Source of the DNA: Sphingobium cupriresistens
GTDB lineage: Bacteria; Pseudomonadota; Alphaproteobacteria; Sphingomonadales; Sphingomonadaceae
Direction: 5' to 3'
NCBI RefSeq assembly: GCF_004152865.1
Contig: NZ_SEOO01000018.1
Coordinates: forward strand, 1-64,000
DNA: 64,000 nucleotides
Position numbers and translations under genes: made by a program. The notes below the pieces were generated by a model. The model was not told the DNA's origin and made no database searches. It saw only the letters and a program-made list of their open reading frames with translations. This document shows, in pieces, positions 45,041-58,582 of the stretch (position 1 is the stretch's first letter; the number at the start of each line of letters is the position of its first letter).

Positions 45041-48000
45041 AGTCCGCTATGTTTGAAGCGCAGGTCGAGCGTCATCGGGAACTCGTTGGCGGGTTCGGCG
45101 GCGGGCATGTCGACCTGGCCGGGCGTATGGCCATAATCCTGAAAGCGTGCCTTGCGCCGCGCCTCCGCCTCATAGCCGTTGACCGGCAGCGTGTCGTAAT
45201 TGCGCCCGCCCGGATGCGCGACATGATAGACGCACCCGCCCAGCGAACGCCCGCTCCAGCTATCCAGCACGTCGAAGGTGAGCGGCGCATTGGCGGGCAG
45301 GTTGGGGTGGAGGCAATTGGCGGGCACCCACGCCTTGTAGCGCACGCCGCCCACGCCTTCGCCCGGCACCGACGTCGCCGTCATCGGCACCTGTCGCCCG
45401 TTGCAGGCGACGATGTGCCGCCCGGCGACCAGCCCGGTGGCGCGCACCTGCAACCGCTCGGTCGATGAATCGACATAGCGCACCGTGCCGCCGATCGCGC
45501 CGGTTTCGCCCAGCACGTTCCAGGGTTCGAGCGCATGGGTGATTTCCAGCCCTACGCCACCGGCATCGACCGCGCCATGGATCGGGAAGCGGAACTGGCG
45601 CTGCGCCTCGAACCAGTTGGGGTCGAAGTCATAGCCTGCGCCGCGCAGGTCGGACAATACCTCCAGGAAATCGGCCCAGACGAAATGGGGCAGCATGAAG
45701 CGGTCGTGCAGTGTTGTGCCCCAGCGAACAAGGCCGCCCTGTTGCGGCTGGCGCCAGAACCAAGCGGCGAGCGCACGGATCAGCAATTGCTGGGCCAGGC
45801 TCATCCGCGCTTCGGGCGGCATTTCGAAACCGCGAAACTCCAGCAGGCCGAGGCGGCCGGTCGGGCCGTCGGGCGAGAACATCTTGTCGATGCAGATTTC
45901 GGTGCGGTGAGTGTTGCCCGTCACGTCGACCAGCAGGTTACGAAAGAGGCGATCGACCAGCCAGGGCGGCGGGGCTGCACCATTGCCCGCGAACGGGTTG
46001 GGCACCTGCGCCAGCGCGATCTCCAATTCGTACAGGCCGTCATGCCGGGCTTCGTCGATGCGCGGCGCCTGGCTCGTCGGGCCGATGCACAGGCCCGAAA
46101 AAAGATAAGAGAGGGCCGGATGCCGCTGCCAGTAGAGGACGAAGCTCTTCAGCAGGTCCGGGCGGCGGATGAAGGGCGAATCATTGAGCGTCGCGCCGCC
46201 CAGCACGATATGATTGCCGCCGCCGGTGCCGACCGATCGGCCGTCCACCATGAACTTGTCGGCGGTCAGTTCGCATTCGCGGGCCAGCGCATAGAGGCGT
46301 TCGGTGATCGCGACCGTTTCGTCCCAGCTTGATGCGGGCTGGACATTGACCTCGATCACGCCGGGATCGGGGGTCGCCTTCAGCACGTCGATGCGCGGGT
46401 CCGGCGGGGGGGCATAGCCCTCGATCCGCACGGGGATGCGCAGCGCTTCGGCGGTCGCTTCTACTTCCGCGATCAGTTCCAGATAATCTTCCAGCGCCTG
46501 CACCGGCGGCAGGAAGACCGACAGATAATGGCCGCGCGGCTCGACGGTGACGGCGGTGCGCACCGCGCCCTCGATGAAGACCTGCTCGACCCGGTCCTGC
46601 GCGGCGACGCCGCCGTCCGGCCCGGCGACGCGCTGCGATTGCTGGGCGCGGACTTCCTCGATGCTGGCCTGTTGCGGCGCCTGCGCACGGAAATCGGGCA
46701 GGGGTTCGCGCGGCTCGCTGGTGTCGCGGGGATGGATATAGGGATAGTCGGACGGCGGCACATAGGGCAGCGACCCCAGCGGCAGGCGATAGCCCAGCGC
46801 CGAATCGCCCGGAACCGCGAACAGGCGGCCGCGGCGCAGCTGCCAGATTTCGCTCTGCCAGCGGGGCGTCGCGGCCTGGCTTTGCCAGCGTTGTACGGGC
46901 AGGACGTAGCCGACCGGCTGGTCGAGGCCGCGCTCGAACGTCTTGACCATGCGCGCGCGGGCTTCGGGATCGCTGATCTTGGGATCGTCGGGGCTGGCGT
47001 TGAGCGGCAGGTCGGCTTCCTTCACCGCCCACACCGCCGGATCTTCATAGACGGCATGGGTGTATTCGTCAGAAAAGCCCATATTGCCCGCCATGTGGGC
47101 GAGGAACGCCTTCGCGTCGGCGGCCGTGACCTGCGCCGCGCCTTCGGGCGCGTCGTCGGGCGCGATCAGGCTGTCGTCGCGCCAGATCGGCGTGCCGTCC
47201 TTGCGCCAATAGACCGCATAGGCCCAGCGCGGCAGGCTTTCGCCCGGATACCATTTGCCCTGGCCATGGTGCAGCAGGCCGCCGGGCGCAAATTCGGCGC
47301 GCAGCTTGCGGATCAGCCGGTCGGCGTAGGCGGCCTTGGTCGGGCCGACCGCATCGCCATTCCATTCGCCCGCGTCGCCGCCATCTTCGGCCACGAAGGT
47401 CGGCTCGCCCCCGGTAGTGAGCCGCACATCCTGCGCGATCAGGTCCGCATCCACCTTGGCCCCCAGCGCCATCACCGCGTCCCAGCGATTGTCGGTGAAG
47501 GGCTTGGTGATGCGCACCGCTTCGGCGATGCGGCTGACGGTCATCGCAAATTCGAAATCGACTTCGGCCGGTTCGGCCATGCCGCTGATCGGCGCGGCGG
47601 ACTTGTAGTGCGGGGTGGCGCAGAGCGGGATATGGCCTTCGCCCGCGAACATGCCGCTGGTCGCGTCGAGCGCGACCCAGCCTGCGCCGGGCACATAGGC
47701 TTCCGCCCAGGCGTGGAGGTCGACCACGTCCTGGGTGACGCCCTTTGGCCCTTCGATCGGTTCGACATCGGCGACGAGTTGGATCGAATAGCCCGACACG
47801 AAGCGCGCAGCAAAGCCCAGCCGGCGCAGCAACTGCACCAGCAGCCAGGCGGAATCGCGGCAGGAGCCGGTGCCGATGTCCAGCGTCTCCTCCGGCGTCT
47901 GTACGCCTGCCTCCATGCGGATGACGTAACCCACCTGTTGTTGCAGGCGGCGGTTCACCTCCACCAGGAAATCGACGGTGCGGCTTTGATAGCCGTCATA

Positions 48001-48396
48001 TTGGGCGACCATTGCCTCGAACCTTGGCCCCTGATCCTCGATATCGAAATAGGCGGCGAGGTCGGTCTTTAGCTGGTCGTCATAGGCGAAGGGATAATTT
48101 TCCGCATAGGGCTCCACGAAGAAGTCGAACGGATTGATGATGTCGAGATCGGCAAGCAGGTCGACCTGGATGCGGAAATGATCGACCGGATCGGGAAACA
48201 CCACCCGCGCCAGCCAGTTGCCGTGCGGATCCTGCTGCCAGTTGAGGAAATGGTTCGCCGGCTCGATCTTCAGCGCATAATTGGGCACCTTGGTCCGGCT
48301 GTGCGGCGCGGGGCGCAGGCGGATCACCTGCGGGCCGAGCCGGATCGGGCGGTTGTAGCGATAGGCGGTGAGATGGTGGAGGGCGGCCTTGAGCAT
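45037..48396 (-). CDS. Large transglutaminase/DUF2126 protein
   Basis: The 1119-residue protein has an N-terminal transglutaminase-like domain (residues about 1-290) with Cys179 in [10 protein letters not shown], His228 in DLHAWAEAY and Asp244 in ALDATSG. The remaining 800 residues are the DUF2126 region ([52 protein letters not shown]), a fold with glutamine synthetase-like character suggested in the literature. The ATG at 48396 matches the family start [15 protein letters not shown]. It is the first gene of the operon, 124 bases from the tRNA-Leu gene. Confidence 0.92.
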   Translation of the reverse strand: MLKAALHHLTAYRYNRPIRLGPQVIRLRPAPHSRTKVPNYALKIEPANHFLNWQQDPHGNWLARVVFPDPVDHFRIQVDLLADLDIINPFDFFVEPYAENYPFAYDDQLKTDLAAYFDIEDQGPRFEAMVAQYDGYQSRTVDFLVEVNRRLQQQVGYVIRMEAGVQTPEETLDIGTGSCRDSAWLLVQLLRRLGFAARFVSGYSIQLVADVEPIEGPKGVTQDVVDLHAWAEAYVPGAGWVALDATSGMFAGEGHIPLCATPHYKSAAPISGMAEPAEVDFEFAMTVSRIAEAVRITKPFTDNRWDAVMALGAKVDADLIAQDVRLTTGGEPTFVAEDGGDAGEWNGDAVGPTKAAYADRLIRKLRAEFAPGGLLHHGQGKWYPGESLPRWAYAVYWRKDGTPIWRDDSLIAPDDAPEGAAQVTAADAKAFLAHMAGNMGFSDEYTHAVYEDPAVWAVKEADLPLNASPDDPKISDPEARARMVKTFERGLDQPVGYVLPVQRWQSQAATPRWQSEIWQLRRGRLFAVPGDSALGYRLPLGSLPYVPPSDYPYIHPRDTSEPREPLPDFRAQAPQQASIEEVRAQQSQRVAGPDGGVAAQDRVEQVFIEGAVRTAVTVEPRGHYLSVFLPPVQALEDYLELIAEVEATAEALRIPVRIEGYAPPPDPRIDVLKATPDPGVIEVNVQPASSWDETVAITERLYALARECELTADKFMVDGRSVGTGGGNHIVLGGATLNDSPFIRRPDLLKSFVLYWQRHPALSYLFSGLCIGPTSQAPRIDEARHDGLYELEIALAQVPNPFAGNGAAPPPWLVDRLFRNLLVDVTGNTHRTEICIDKMFSPDGPTGRLGLLEFRGFEMPPEARMSLAQQLLIRALAAWFWRQPQQGGLVRWGTTLHDRFMLPHFVWADFLEVLSDLRGAGYDFDPNWFEAQRQFRFPIHGAVDAGGVGLEITHALEPWNVLGETGAIGGTVRYVDSSTERLQVRATGLVAGRHIVACNGRQVPMTATSVPGEGVGGVRYKAWVPANCLHPNLPANAPLTFDVLDSWSGRSLGGCVYHVAHPGGRNYDTLPVNGYEAEARRKARFQDYGHTPGQVDMPAAEPANEFPMTLDLRFKHSGL

Positions 48397-48520
48397 GGCC
48401 GGATCAAACGCCACCCCCTGTTGCAATGCAACAGCCAATCTCTGAAGCGACGAAGTTTATTGCCTGTATCGGCCAGCTTTCCCGGCCGCTCGCCCCGATG
48501 GCGATGGCGCGGGATAATGA

Positions 48521-48607
48521 TGGTGCGGCCAAGAAGACTCGAACTTCCACGGGCTTTCGCCCACAACGACCTCAACGTTGCGCGTCTACCAATTCCGCCA
48601 TGGCCGC
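48521..48607 (-). tRNA. tRNA-Leu (anticodon GAG)
   Basis: The 87-base gene on the - strand folds into a full cloverleaf: acceptor GCGGCCA with TGGCCGC, D-arm with AATTGGTAGA, anticodon stem CAACG/CGTTG with loop TTGAGGT, a long variable arm (GGGCGAAAGCCC), T-loop TTCGAGT, and an encoded CCA. The long variable arm and loop identify a leucine tRNA with anticodon GAG, reading CUC and CUU. It is transcribed in the same direction as the transglutaminase operon that follows. Confidence 0.97.
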
Positions 48608-48767
48608 ACATCAACAGGGAAACCGGCGGGGCCGGTGCCTTGGTAGGAGGCGGCCCTTAGCAAAGGCTTTTACACCATGCAACAAGTGATCGGCGTCGGC
48701 GTTGTGATTGGTTGGAGAAGGTGATGCCGCTGTCGCGCCATAGCGTGAGCGGCCTAGGAGAAACCGC

Positions 48768-49265
48768 ATGACGACGGCGCATTTCTGGATGGGTGCCGGC
48801 GCGACCTTGGGCGCGGCGGCCATGATGGGGCTGGGGCTGGGCAGTTATGTGACCAGCCCGCAGGTGCCTGCGCGCAACGCCAGTGAATATGTGGAGACGG
48901 TGATCAGCGATCAGGCGGCGACCGACACGTCGTTTGCAATGCAGAAAGGGCCGGGGGCGATCCATTGCACAGGTTGCGGCCCGACACTGGCCGAGCGGCG
49001 CTGGCAGGCGGACATGGCGGGGCTAGAATTGGACGCCATGACCCGCGGCGGGAGTAGCGATCCAGCGATGCGGGATTACGAGGCGGAACAGCCGCCTGAA
49101 GACATCATGCCTGCGGCCGCGCCTGTGCCGGTCCGTATCGTGCCGCCACAGGCCGCGCGATTCGCCGACGACGCGCCGCCGCCCGCCATCGTGACGCGCA
49201 CCGGCGCAAGCGCGGTTCCGCCGCCGACGCTGGTGGCGACGACGGCGGAGGGTGTCCGGCCTTAA
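48768..49265 (+). CDS. Unknown exported/anchored protein with CxGCGPTLAERR motif
   Basis: The 165-residue protein has an N-terminal hydrophobic segment (residues 8-28) that may be a signal anchor, a central motif IHCTGCGPTLAERRWQAD with Cys67 and Cys70, and a Pro/Ala-rich tail. I recall the same CGPTLAxRR signature in other sphingomonad proteins, but no function is known to me. The C-x-x-C pair could bind a metal or form a disulfide. AGGAG lies seven bases before the ATG. It ends seven bases from the convergent gltB. Confidence 0.7.
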   Translation: MTTAHFWMGAGATLGAAAMMGLGLGSYVTSPQVPARNASEYVETVISDQAATDTSFAMQKGPGAIHCTGCGPTLAERRWQADMAGLELDAMTRGGSSDPAMRDYEAEQPPEDIMPAAAPVPVRIVPPQAARFADDAPPPAIVTRTGASAVPPPTLVATTAEGVRP

Positions 49266-49272
49266 AGCGGGT

Positions 49273-53811
<4,539 letters not shown>

Positions 53812-53861
53812 GATCGGGCCTTCCTTCCGATGATGATGGTTTTGAGCGGGCGAGGGGCGGC

Positions 53862-55307
53862 TTACGCCGCGACCCTTTCGCCCGCCTTGGCCTTGGCCTT
53901 CAGATAGCGGTGCATATGGTCGGTGACATCGCGGCCGTCGCGGATTGCCCACACGACCAGCGATGCGCCGCGCACGATGTCGCCGGCCGCGAACACGCCG
54001 TCCACGCTGGTCATCATCGTCTTGTGATCGACGCGCAACGTGCCCCAGCGGGTGACGGACAGGTCTTCGCTGCCGAACAGCCTGGGCAGGTCTTCGGGGT
54101 CGTAGCCCAGCGCCTTGATGACCAGATCGGCTTCCAGCGTATGTTCGCTGCCCGGATCGGCTTCGGGCGCGCGGCGGCCGGAGGCGTCGGGCTGGCCCAG
54201 GCGCATCTTGGTGACCTTGACGCAGGTGACATGCTCCGTGCCTTCGAACGCAATGGGAGCGGTCAGCCAGACGAATTCGACGCCTTCCTCCTCGGCATTG
54301 GCGACTTCGCGCTGCGATCCGGGCATGTTTTCCCGGTCGCGGCGATAGAGGCATTTCACCGACTTGGCGCCTTGGCGGATGGCGGTGCGGACGCAGTCCA
54401 TCGCGGTGTCGCCGCCGCCGATGACGACAACATTCTTCCCCGTCGCCAGCAGCGACCCGTCGTCATGTTCCGGCACCGCATCGCCGAAGCCCGCCTTGTT
54501 GGAGGCGGTGAGATAGTCGAGCGCCTTCACCACGCCCGCGGCGCCGACGCCCGGCGCCTTGATGTCGCGCGGCTTATAGACGCCCGTCGCGATCAGGATC
54601 GCGTCATGCTTGGCGCGCAGGCCTTCCAGCGTCGCATCGCGGCCGATCTCGAAATTCTCATGGAAGACGATGCCGCCATCCTTGAGGCGCTGGACGCGGC
54701 GCATGACCACGTCTTTCTCCAGCTTGAAGCCGGGGATGCCATAGGTCAGCAGGCCGCCGGCGCGGTCGTGTCGGTCATAGACATGGACCTCATAGCCCGC
54801 CACGCGCAGATATTCCGCCGTCGTCAGGCCCGCAGGCCCGGCGCCGATCACGCCGACCGACTGGCCGTTGGGGGTGCCGGGGACCAGCGCTTCGACCCAG
54901 CCTTCCTTCCAGGCGGTGTCGGTGATGTATTTTTCGACGCTGCCGATGGTGACGGCGCCATGGCCCGAAAATTCGATGACGCAATTGCCCTCGCACAGCC
55001 GGTCCTGCGGGCAGATGCGGCCGCAGATTTCGGGCATGGTGCTGGTCAGGTTCGACAGTTCATAGGCTTCGCGCAACCGGCCTTCGGCGGTCAGGCGCAG
55101 CCAGTCGGGGATATGATTGTGCAGCGGGCAATGGGTCGAGCAATAGGGGACGCCGCATTGCGAGCAGCGCGACGCCTGTTCCTCTGCTTTGTCGAGAATG
55201 AAGCTGCGGCTGATTTCCAGGAAATCGTCGGCGCGGTCATCTGCCGCCCGCTTTTCCGGGTAGGATTGCACTTTGCCCACAAATTTCAGCATCGGATTGT
55301 CAGCCAT
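53862..55307 (-). CDS. gltD: Glutamate synthase small subunit
   Basis: GltD supplies electrons from NADPH to GltB through FAD and Fe-S clusters. The 481-residue protein has the N-terminal cysteine clusters CSQCGVPYCSTHC and CGRICPQDRLCEGNC, the FAD motif VIGAGPAGLTTAEYL, GGLLTYGIPGFKL, and the NADPH motif VIGGGDTAMDC. GAGG precedes the ATG at 55307. Gene order (gltD before gltB) differs from E. coli gltBD. The 164 bases upstream are AT-rich and hold the likely promoter. Confidence 0.96.
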   Translation of the reverse strand: MADNPMLKFVGKVQSYPEKRAADDRADDFLEISRSFILDKAEEQASRCSQCGVPYCSTHCPLHNHIPDWLRLTAEGRLREAYELSNLTSTMPEICGRICPQDRLCEGNCVIEFSGHGAVTIGSVEKYITDTAWKEGWVEALVPGTPNGQSVGVIGAGPAGLTTAEYLRVAGYEVHVYDRHDRAGGLLTYGIPGFKLEKDVVMRRVQRLKDGGIVFHENFEIGRDATLEGLRAKHDAILIATGVYKPRDIKAPGVGAAGVVKALDYLTASNKAGFGDAVPEHDDGSLLATGKNVVVIGGGDTAMDCVRTAIRQGAKSVKCLYRRDRENMPGSQREVANAEEEGVEFVWLTAPIAFEGTEHVTCVKVTKMRLGQPDASGRRAPEADPGSEHTLEADLVIKALGYDPEDLPRLFGSEDLSVTRWGTLRVDHKTMMTSVDGVFAAGDIVRGASLVVWAIRDGRDVTDHMHRYLKAKAKAGERVAA

Positions 55308-55423
55308 GGATCGCCTCTGAATCTGTTTCAGTAGCGCGCATAGCAGAAAAACCCACGCAGTCACGTGGATTCTAGCATTTAGGACAGCAAAGCTTACTAA
55401 TAAAATGCCAATTTGTCGCATAG

Positions 55424-55440
55424 TTGCGAATAGATCGCAA
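55424..55440. promoter_or_regulatory. Small palindrome upstream of gltDB
   Basis: TTGCGA (55424-55429) and TCGCAA (55435-55440) form a dyad with five bases between, in the AT-rich region between gltD and uppP. Position about 120 bases before gltD would suit a regulator site. The match is short, so chance is possible. Confidence 0.3.
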
Positions 55441-55471
55441 AAACTAACCAGATATAAGTAGCGATTCGGAC

Positions 55472-56281
55472 CTATCGCATCCCCAACCAGATGAGTGCGG
55501 CGCAGCCAGCGACGATTCGATACCAGGCAAAAGGGGTGAATCCATGTTTGGACACCAGCCCGACGAACCATTTGATGACCAGCAGCGCGACGAAGAAAGA
55601 GACGATGAAGCCCAGCGCGATACTGTCCCAGCCCACAGCCGCGCTGGTGATCTGGTCGCCCTTCTTTAGCAGTTCCAATGTCGTCGCGCCCAACATGGTC
55701 GGGATGGCGAGGAAGAAGCTGAATTCCGCCGCGGTGCGCCGTTCGACGCCCAGCGTCAGCGCGCCCATGATGGTCGCACCCGACCGGCTGACGCCCGGAA
55801 TCATCGAAATGCACTGGATCAGGCCCACGCCCAGCGCGCGGATGGCGGGAATGTCGGCGATGCCGTGAAACCGCTGCTCCTTCACCATGCGTTCGATGAG
55901 CAGGATCGCCACGCCGCCCACGATCAGCGCCCAGGCGACGACCTTGGGCGCGCCCAGCAGCATCTCGACATAATCGTGCAGCGCCAGGCCGACGATGGCG
56001 GCGGGCATGAAGGCGAGCAGGAGGTTGCGCAGGAACCGCCAACTCACCGGCTCGCGTCGCAGCAGCCCCATGCCCACTGCCCAGAAGGTGCGCCAGTAGA
56101 GCACCACCACCGCCAGGATCGCGCCGAGCTGGATCACGACGTTGAACATCGCCCAGGTCGCCGAATCATAGCCCAACAATTCGCTCGCCAGGATAAGGTG
56201 GCCGGTCGAGGATACCGGCAGGAACTCGGTCAGCCCCTCCACGATGCCCAGCAGGATGACGGTGAGGTAATGCAGGTCCAT
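55472..56281 (-). CDS. uppP: Undecaprenyl-diphosphatase
   Basis: UppP (BacA) recycles the lipid carrier undecaprenyl phosphate for cell-wall synthesis. The 269-residue inner membrane protein (E. coli 273) has the two signature motifs GIVEGLTEFLPVSSTGHL and IPGVSRSGATI, and about eight membrane segments. The ATG at 56281 gives the standard N-terminus MDLHYLTVILLG. It lies between the NDUFA9-like gene and gltD on the same strand. Confidence 0.95.
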   Translation of the reverse strand: MDLHYLTVILLGIVEGLTEFLPVSSTGHLILASELLGYDSATWAMFNVVIQLGAILAVVVLYWRTFWAVGMGLLRREPVSWRFLRNLLLAFMPAAIVGLALHDYVEMLLGAPKVVAWALIVGGVAILLIERMVKEQRFHGIADIPAIRALGVGLIQCISMIPGVSRSGATIMGALTLGVERRTAAEFSFFLAIPTMLGATTLELLKKGDQITSAAVGWDSIALGFIVSFFVALLVIKWFVGLVSKHGFTPFAWYRIVAGCAALIWLGMR

Positions 56282-56309
56282 GGATGGGCTAGCCTTTTGG
56301 CGCAGCATA

Positions 56310-56327
56310 CTCCCGCCTGCGCGGGAG
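56310..56327. repeat. Short CTCCCGCCTGCGCGGGAG hairpin
   Basis: A compact copy of the CCCGCCTGCGCGGG palindrome lies between uppP and the NDUFA9-like gene. No T-run follows. Confidence 0.7.
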
Positions 56328-56339
56328 CACGAGGATATG

Positions 56340-57266
56340 TCAGGCGCGCGCGCGGCCGGCGAAACGGCCGTGGCGGCGATAGCGGACCATCCATTTGTCG
56401 GCGACCGCGCCCAGCGGGGTGGGGGCCACGCCGAGCGCTTCCAGCCCTTCCGAGCCGGCCGCCACGACATTGTCGCGGCCCAGCATGGCGAGTTGGTCGC
56501 GGCTGATCGGTCCGCCCGGCAGCATCGCCAACAGCGAAGCGACGCCCCGCGGCACATCGATCAACGGCTTGTCGCGGCCGATCGCCTTGGCGATCCAGGC
56601 GTTGATTTCTTTCATACTCATCACCTGCGGGCCGGCGACTTCATAGGTCTTGCCGCCATGCACGCCGGGCTGCGCCGCTGCATGGGCGATCGCGTCGGCG
56701 ACGTCGCCGACATAGACCGGCTGGAATTTGGTCGCAGGCGCAATCACCGGAACGACCGGGAACAGGCTGATGATGTCGGCGAAGCGGTTGAGAAACTGGT
56801 CCTCCGGCCCGAAGATGATCGACGGGCGAATGACGGTCGCGGTGGGGAAGGCGGCCTTGACCGCGGTCTCGCCCGCCGCCTTCGACCGGCCATAGGCCGA
56901 CGGGCTTTCGGCGTCCGCACCGATCGCCGAGACATGGACCAGCGCCCGCACGCCCGCCGCGCCGGCGGCTTTCGCCACATTGGCCGCGCCGACGTGGTGA
57001 AAAGCGTCGAAATCGCCCGCCAATATGCCGACCAGATTGACGACGACGTCGCTGCCATGGATGGCGCGGGCTACGCTGTCGGGCTTGCGGATGTCCGCGG
57101 CGACGAACTGGGTCTGGCCCAGATTGCCCAGCGTCTTGACCTTCATCGCGGTGGCCAGGTCGCGCTGGGCTATCCGCACCCGCGCGCCCTGCGCCATCAG
57201 CGCCTGGGCGACCTGCCGGCCCAGAAAGCCGCCGCCGCCGAACACCGTAACCAGACTGTCCTTCAT
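56340..57266 (-). CDS. NDUFA9-like NAD(P)-binding SDR protein
   Basis: The 308-residue protein is an atypical short-chain dehydrogenase: the N-terminal Rossmann motif VTVFGGGGFLGRQV, VVVNLVGIL, HVSAIGADAESPSAYGRSKA and VIRPSIIFGPEDQF. This set is typical of the complex I NDUFA9-like family, which in alphaproteobacteria is a complex I accessory or assembly protein. No nuo genes are in the window. Its frame starts at the ATG at 57266; upstream ATGs would enter the neighbouring gene. Confidence 0.85.
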   Translation of the reverse strand: MKDSLVTVFGGGGFLGRQVAQALMAQGARVRIAQRDLATAMKVKTLGNLGQTQFVAADIRKPDSVARAIHGSDVVVNLVGILAGDFDAFHHVGAANVAKAAGAAGVRALVHVSAIGADAESPSAYGRSKAAGETAVKAAFPTATVIRPSIIFGPEDQFLNRFADIISLFPVVPVIAPATKFQPVYVGDVADAIAHAAAQPGVHGGKTYEVAGPQVMSMKEINAWIAKAIGRDKPLIDVPRGVASLLAMLPGGPISRDQLAMLGRDNVVAAGSEGLEALGVAPTPLGAVADKWMVRYRRHGRFAGRARA

Positions 57267-57345
57267 CACGCGCGTCCCATGTCCAAATTTAAGGGAATGA
57301 CTCCGCCAACCCCTTGCAACAGCCGCCGCGCGCTGACAACCGCCT

Positions 57346-57924
57346 TTAGCCGAACCAGCCTTGCAGATCGGCCAGCATCCACAGGCCCAGACCCAGGAAC
57401 AGCAACGCCGCGCCGATCTGCAACGCGCGCATCGGCACCTTCTTGGCGAGCGCCTCGCCGAACAGGACGGCCGGCACATTGGCGACCATCATGCCCAACG
57501 TCGTGCCCATGGTGACGGCGACCAGATTGTCGAACCGCGCGCCCAGCGCCACGGTCGCAACCTGCGTCTTGTCGCCCATCTCGACCAGAAAGAAGGCGAC
57601 CAGCGTCGTCACGAACACGCCTGCCTTGGTCGGGGCTTTCAGCGGCGCATCCTCGTCGAACGTGTCGGGGATCAGCGTCCAGGCGGCCATGGCGATGAAG
57701 GAAGCGGCGACGGCGTAGCGAAACCAGTCCTGCGTCAGAACGCCTGCGATCGAATGGCCGACCAGCGCGGCGAGGAAATGATTGGCGACCGTGGCCGCGA
57801 AAATGCCCAGGATGATCGGCACCGGCTTGCGAAAGCGGGTGGCGAGCAGCATGGCCAGCAACTGCGTCTTGTCGCCCATTTCGGCGAGCGCGACGAGCGC
57901 GGCGGAAGTGAAGAGAGCTTCCAT
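57346..57924 (-). CDS. GDT1/TMEM165-family (UPF0016) manganese exporter
   Basis: The 192-residue membrane protein has six predicted helices in two repeats, each with the family motif E-M-G-D-K-T-Q (residues 15-21 and about 115). Members export manganese or calcium; bacterial MneA/MneP-type proteins protect from Mn excess. The yybP-ykoY riboswitch upstream directly supports a role in Mn export. The start is the ATG at 57924. It is transcribed towards the NDUFA9-like gene. Confidence 0.93.
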   Translation of the reverse strand: MEALFTSAALVALAEMGDKTQLLAMLLATRFRKPVPIILGIFAATVANHFLAALVGHSIAGVLTQDWFRYAVAASFIAMAAWTLIPDTFDEDAPLKAPTKAGVFVTTLVAFFLVEMGDKTQVATVALGARFDNLVAVTMGTTLGMMVANVPAVLFGEALAKKVPMRALQIGAALLFLGLGLWMLADLQGWFG

Positions 57925-58009
57925 CGTGAATTTCCGGGGCCGGGCGGAAGTGAAACAGACGCAATGCCACCGTCGCCTCCCGCCCGGCCGGACAGATAAG
58001 CGCCGATGC

Positions 58010-58122
58010 CATTGGTCTCGCCCGATGCGGCTTTTCGCCGCCTCCCATACGCCACGACCTCTCGGCCGAATATGTTGACGCATGGCCCGTTCCTGACACG
58101 GAACGGCTGGCTACTCCCCAGA
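58010..58122 (-). promoter_or_regulatory. yybP-ykoY manganese riboswitch
   Basis: On the - strand the leader contains, in order, the conserved blocks GGGGAGTAGCC (58119-58109), GCGTCAACATATTCGGC (58081-58065) and GGGCGAGACC (58024 to about 58014), with variable stems between. These are the binding-site elements of the yybP-ykoY family, which senses Mn2+ and turns on Mn export genes. The gap to the exporter start is about 86 bases. The expression platform was not traced in detail. Confidence 0.92.
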
Positions 58123-58165
58123 TGACGCGCTAGCCTCTAGGCGAGCGGCGCGGGGAAGGCAAGCC

Positions 58166-58582
58166 ATGGCGAAGGACGCGAACAAGACGGTCGAAACGGC
58201 GGGGGATGTGGAGGCGTTTCTGGCGGCGGTGGAGCCGGAAGAGCGGCGCGAGGACGTTCGCCGGATCGCCGCGCTGATGGCGGCGCTTTCAGGCGAAGTG
58301 GCGCGCATGTGGGGGCCGAGCATCATCGGCTTTGGCCGCTATCGCTATCGCTATGACAGCGGGCGCGAGGGCGAGAGCTGCCGCATCGGCTTTGCGCCGC
58401 GCAAGGCGGAGCTGGTTTTCTATCTGGCCGGGCTGGCGGACATGGATTTCGCCACTTTGGGCACGCATCGGCGCGGCAAGGGCTGCCTCTATGTGAAACG
58501 CCTGTCCGGCATCGACATGGCGGTATTGGAGGCGCTGATCGTCAAGAGCCTTGCCCATATGGACGAGGTCTATCCGCGATGA
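58166..58582 (+). CDS. DUF1801 (YdhG-like) small protein
   Basis: The 138-residue protein has the DUF1801 pattern: TAGDVEAFLAAVEPEERRED, MWGPSIIGFGRYRYRY, and a C-terminal RLSGIDMAVLEALIVKS. The biochemical role of the family is unknown. GGAAGG lies before the ATG. Its stop overlaps the start of the amidase gene (ATGA). Confidence 0.85.
   Translation: MAKDANKTVETAGDVEAFLAAVEPEERREDVRRIAALMAALSGEVARMWGPSIIGFGRYRYRYDSGREGESCRIGFAPRKAELVFYLAGLADMDFATLGTHRRGKGCLYVKRLSGIDMAVLEALIVKSLAHMDEVYPR

Noticed and set aside
42587..45136. 849-residue open frame on the + strand
   Set aside because: Antisense to the ATP-grasp/alpha-E gene, which has clear family motifs.
53812..54354. 180-residue N-terminal extension of GltB
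   Set aside because: It overlaps gltD in another frame; a strong ribosome site and the family propeptide begin at 53811.
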